Assembly (NCBI GenBank): GCA_036338025.1
Contig: JAYZDB010000020.1
Span: 1 to 7,495 of the forward strand
Source of the DNA: JAYZDB01 sp036338025
GTDB lineage: Bacteria; Planctomycetota; UBA1135; UBA2386
Direction of reading: 5' to 3'
Length of the DNA: 7,495 bases
Shown: positions 6,183 through 7,495 of the stretch, in pieces
How positions within the stretch are numbered: position 1 is the stretch's first letter
How the letters are laid out: every line of letters starts with the position of its first letter
The notes under the pieces: model-generated
The model's database searches: none
Seen by the model: the letters and a program-made list of their open reading frames with translations, nothing else
Told to the model about the DNA's origin: nothing
Translations under genes and position numbers: made by a program

Positions 6183-7472
6183 ATGACAAGTCTCGCCGTT
6201 TTACTGCTCGCGGTTCTTCCCCAGGACCAGGAACCCAGGGCCGCTCCGGTCTGGCACAGCGTGCGACTGGACAACGGCGTTCACCTGAACGTGATCGAAG
6301 TCGTCGACGCTCCGAAAGTCAGCATCTTCAGCTTCCTCCCGATCGGACTCGGCGGCGATCCAGCCGGGCGTGCACAGTTTTCGCACCTGGCCGAACACAT
6401 GTTGATCCGCAGCACCGACCCGAAGCGGTTGCGGATCGGGAAAATGGAGTTGAATGGCGAAACTACCAACCAGGTGATGCGTCTCGAGAGTTTCGTGCCT
6501 GCCGGTCAGTGGCGCGAGGCCGTGTCCCGCCATCCCCGCTGGCTGTGCGCTCGCGAGTTCGATGCCGATGTGCTGGCCAGGGAGAAGGTCCGCATCGCCA
6601 GCGAGGAACATGCCACCGTGCCGCAGGGCTTCAACCACAAGTGGGCGACCGCCGCCTGGGCGCAGATCCTCGGGGGTCGAGGACACGCAGCCGTGCACGG
6701 CGACGTCGCCAAGGCGACCATCGAGCAAGTGCAGGAGTACGTCGCATCGCAGGTCAGACTCTCCAAGGCGCAAGTCTTCGTCATCGGTCCAAGCCCGGCC
6801 AAGGAAGTAGTCGCGTTACTGCGCAAGGGGTTCGCCGCGCTCAAAGTAGCGGACCCCAAGACCGACCATCCCGGGTCACCTCCACCCATCGCGGCAGCAA
6901 AGCCCGGCCACCGAGAGGTCACCTGGGACCTCGCCGCCGACCACTACCTCGAGTGGTACGCCTTGCCCAAGGACACCACCGCAGCACAAGCCGAGGTGAT
7001 GGCCCAATTCCTGACCATGGCCTGCTTTCAAAGTCCCACGTTTGCCGAGATCCCCGGTCGCGCTGTCGCCGGCGCGGTCATCCGTGACGGCCAGTGGTTC
7101 GTGTTGTTTTCCTGCAACCTGCCAGCAACAACCAAGTTGGCTGAGCTGCAGGACGCGACCCGTTCCGCGATCGAACTCACACCGAGGCTGGCCAAGGCAC
7201 AGGTCCGCGGATCGATGTTCGCCGACCGATTCGCCAGGCTGCCTGACTTTGTCGCACAGCGCCAGGAGGTCGCCAACCCGCGCATTCGGGGTCTGGTCGA
7301 GGCGCACTTCGCGATGCAGTGCGGCTACGCGTCTACACGTCTCGGTGTACCGATCGCTGAGGTGCCCGCGACCTACCGGGCGTTGGATGGCGCACGGATC
7401 GCAACCTTGCTGACGAAGAGTTGCGGTGCGGACTCTCGTCACAGTGCCCGCATCTCACGGCGTTCCAGGTAG
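6183..7472 (+). CDS. M16-family zinc peptidase homologue, exported, with possible frameshifted C-terminus
   Basis: As read, this is a 429-residue protein. Its N-terminus, MTSLAVLLLAVLPQD, is a short uncharged leader, so export is likely but not certain. The beta-strand VWHSVRLDNGVHLNVIEV (23-40) matches the 'L-NG' opening of M16 peptidases. The inverted zinc motif HLAEH (68-72, HxxEH) is intact. The distal glutamate would be E141 or E142 in REKVRIASEEH (133-143), slightly closer to the motif than the usual 74-76 residues. Residues about 215-410 correspond to the second M16 domain. The ATG at 6183 is chosen because upstream sequence in this frame is Arg/Pro-rich and the leader begins here; no Shine-Dalgarno is apparent. 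The last 15 residues (GADSRHSARISRRSR) look unlike an M16 end, whereas the +1 frame from 7426 reads VRTLVTVPASHGVPG and stays open to the window edge. The true product is therefore probably longer. Substrate unknown. Confidence 0.82.
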   Translation: MTSLAVLLLAVLPQDQEPRAAPVWHSVRLDNGVHLNVIEVVDAPKVSIFSFLPIGLGGDPAGRAQFSHLAEHMLIRSTDPKRLRIGKMELNGETTNQVMRLESFVPAGQWREAVSRHPRWLCAREFDADVLAREKVRIASEEHATVPQGFNHKWATAAWAQILGGRGHAAVHGDVAKATIEQVQEYVASQVRLSKAQVFVIGPSPAKEVVALLRKGFAALKVADPKTDHPGSPPPIAAAKPGHREVTWDLAADHYLEWYALPKDTTAAQAEVMAQFLTMACFQSPTFAEIPGRAVAGAVIRDGQWFVLFSCNLPATTKLAELQDATRSAIELTPRLAKAQVRGSMFADRFARLPDFVAQRQEVANPRIRGLVEAHFAMQCGYASTRLGVPIAEVPATYRALDGARIATLLTKSCGADSRHSARISRRSR

Positions 7473-7495
7473 CTCCGACTACGACGAGGAGGGTG

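Noticed and set aside
4762..6186. A 474-codon plus-strand open frame running opposite the adaptor and across the intergenic gap.
   Set aside because: It is antisense to a well-defined adaptor and becomes Arg/Ser/Pro-rich in the gap; no domain or start signal supports it.

Overview
The window is GC-rich and carries five genes. Three complete genes and one cut by the left edge run on the minus strand, and one runs on the plus strand at the right. An RND efflux pump, a lipoprotein membrane-fusion protein and several Sec-type signal peptides point to a Gram-negative (diderm) bacterium. A secreted HEAT-like protein with a Trp-rich tail and an M16-like protein whose leader runs into a 'PQD' segment resemble proteins I associate with Planctomycetota. 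That placement is an impression, since nothing in the window (no rRNA or core marker) fixes the taxonomy.

Layout, left to right: (1) 1-177, minus: the first 59 codons of an exported protein cut by the window edge, with a short palindrome over its ribosome-binding site. (2) 411-1502, minus: an exported protein of unknown function with a CxxCxCC cysteine cluster and a HEAT-like C-terminal half. (3) About 1539-1682, plus: what looks like an orphan C-terminal tail of an ion-channel-type membrane protein, overlapping the 3' end of the pump gene. (4) 1666-4704 and 4717-5799, minus: a two-gene operon with the adaptor lipoprotein first and the HAE1-type RND permease 12 bp downstream. No outer-membrane factor or regulator is visible. 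(5) 5800-6182: a 383-base gap between divergent genes, holding a perfect 8-2-8 palindrome and a short unexplained open frame on the plus strand. (6) 6183-7472, plus: a divergent M16-type zinc peptidase homologue whose last codons appear to be out of frame with its natural C-terminus.

Functionally, the adaptor and permease should pair as two parts of a proton-driven tripartite efflux pump, using an outer-membrane channel encoded elsewhere. The other genes have no demonstrable link to the pump. I found no mobile element, CRISPR array, tRNA or rRNA, and no convincing new multi-gene system. The most notable signals are the channel-like tail in the 1503-1665 gap, the apparent +1 frameshift at the end of the M16 gene, and the palindrome in the divergent intergenic region.
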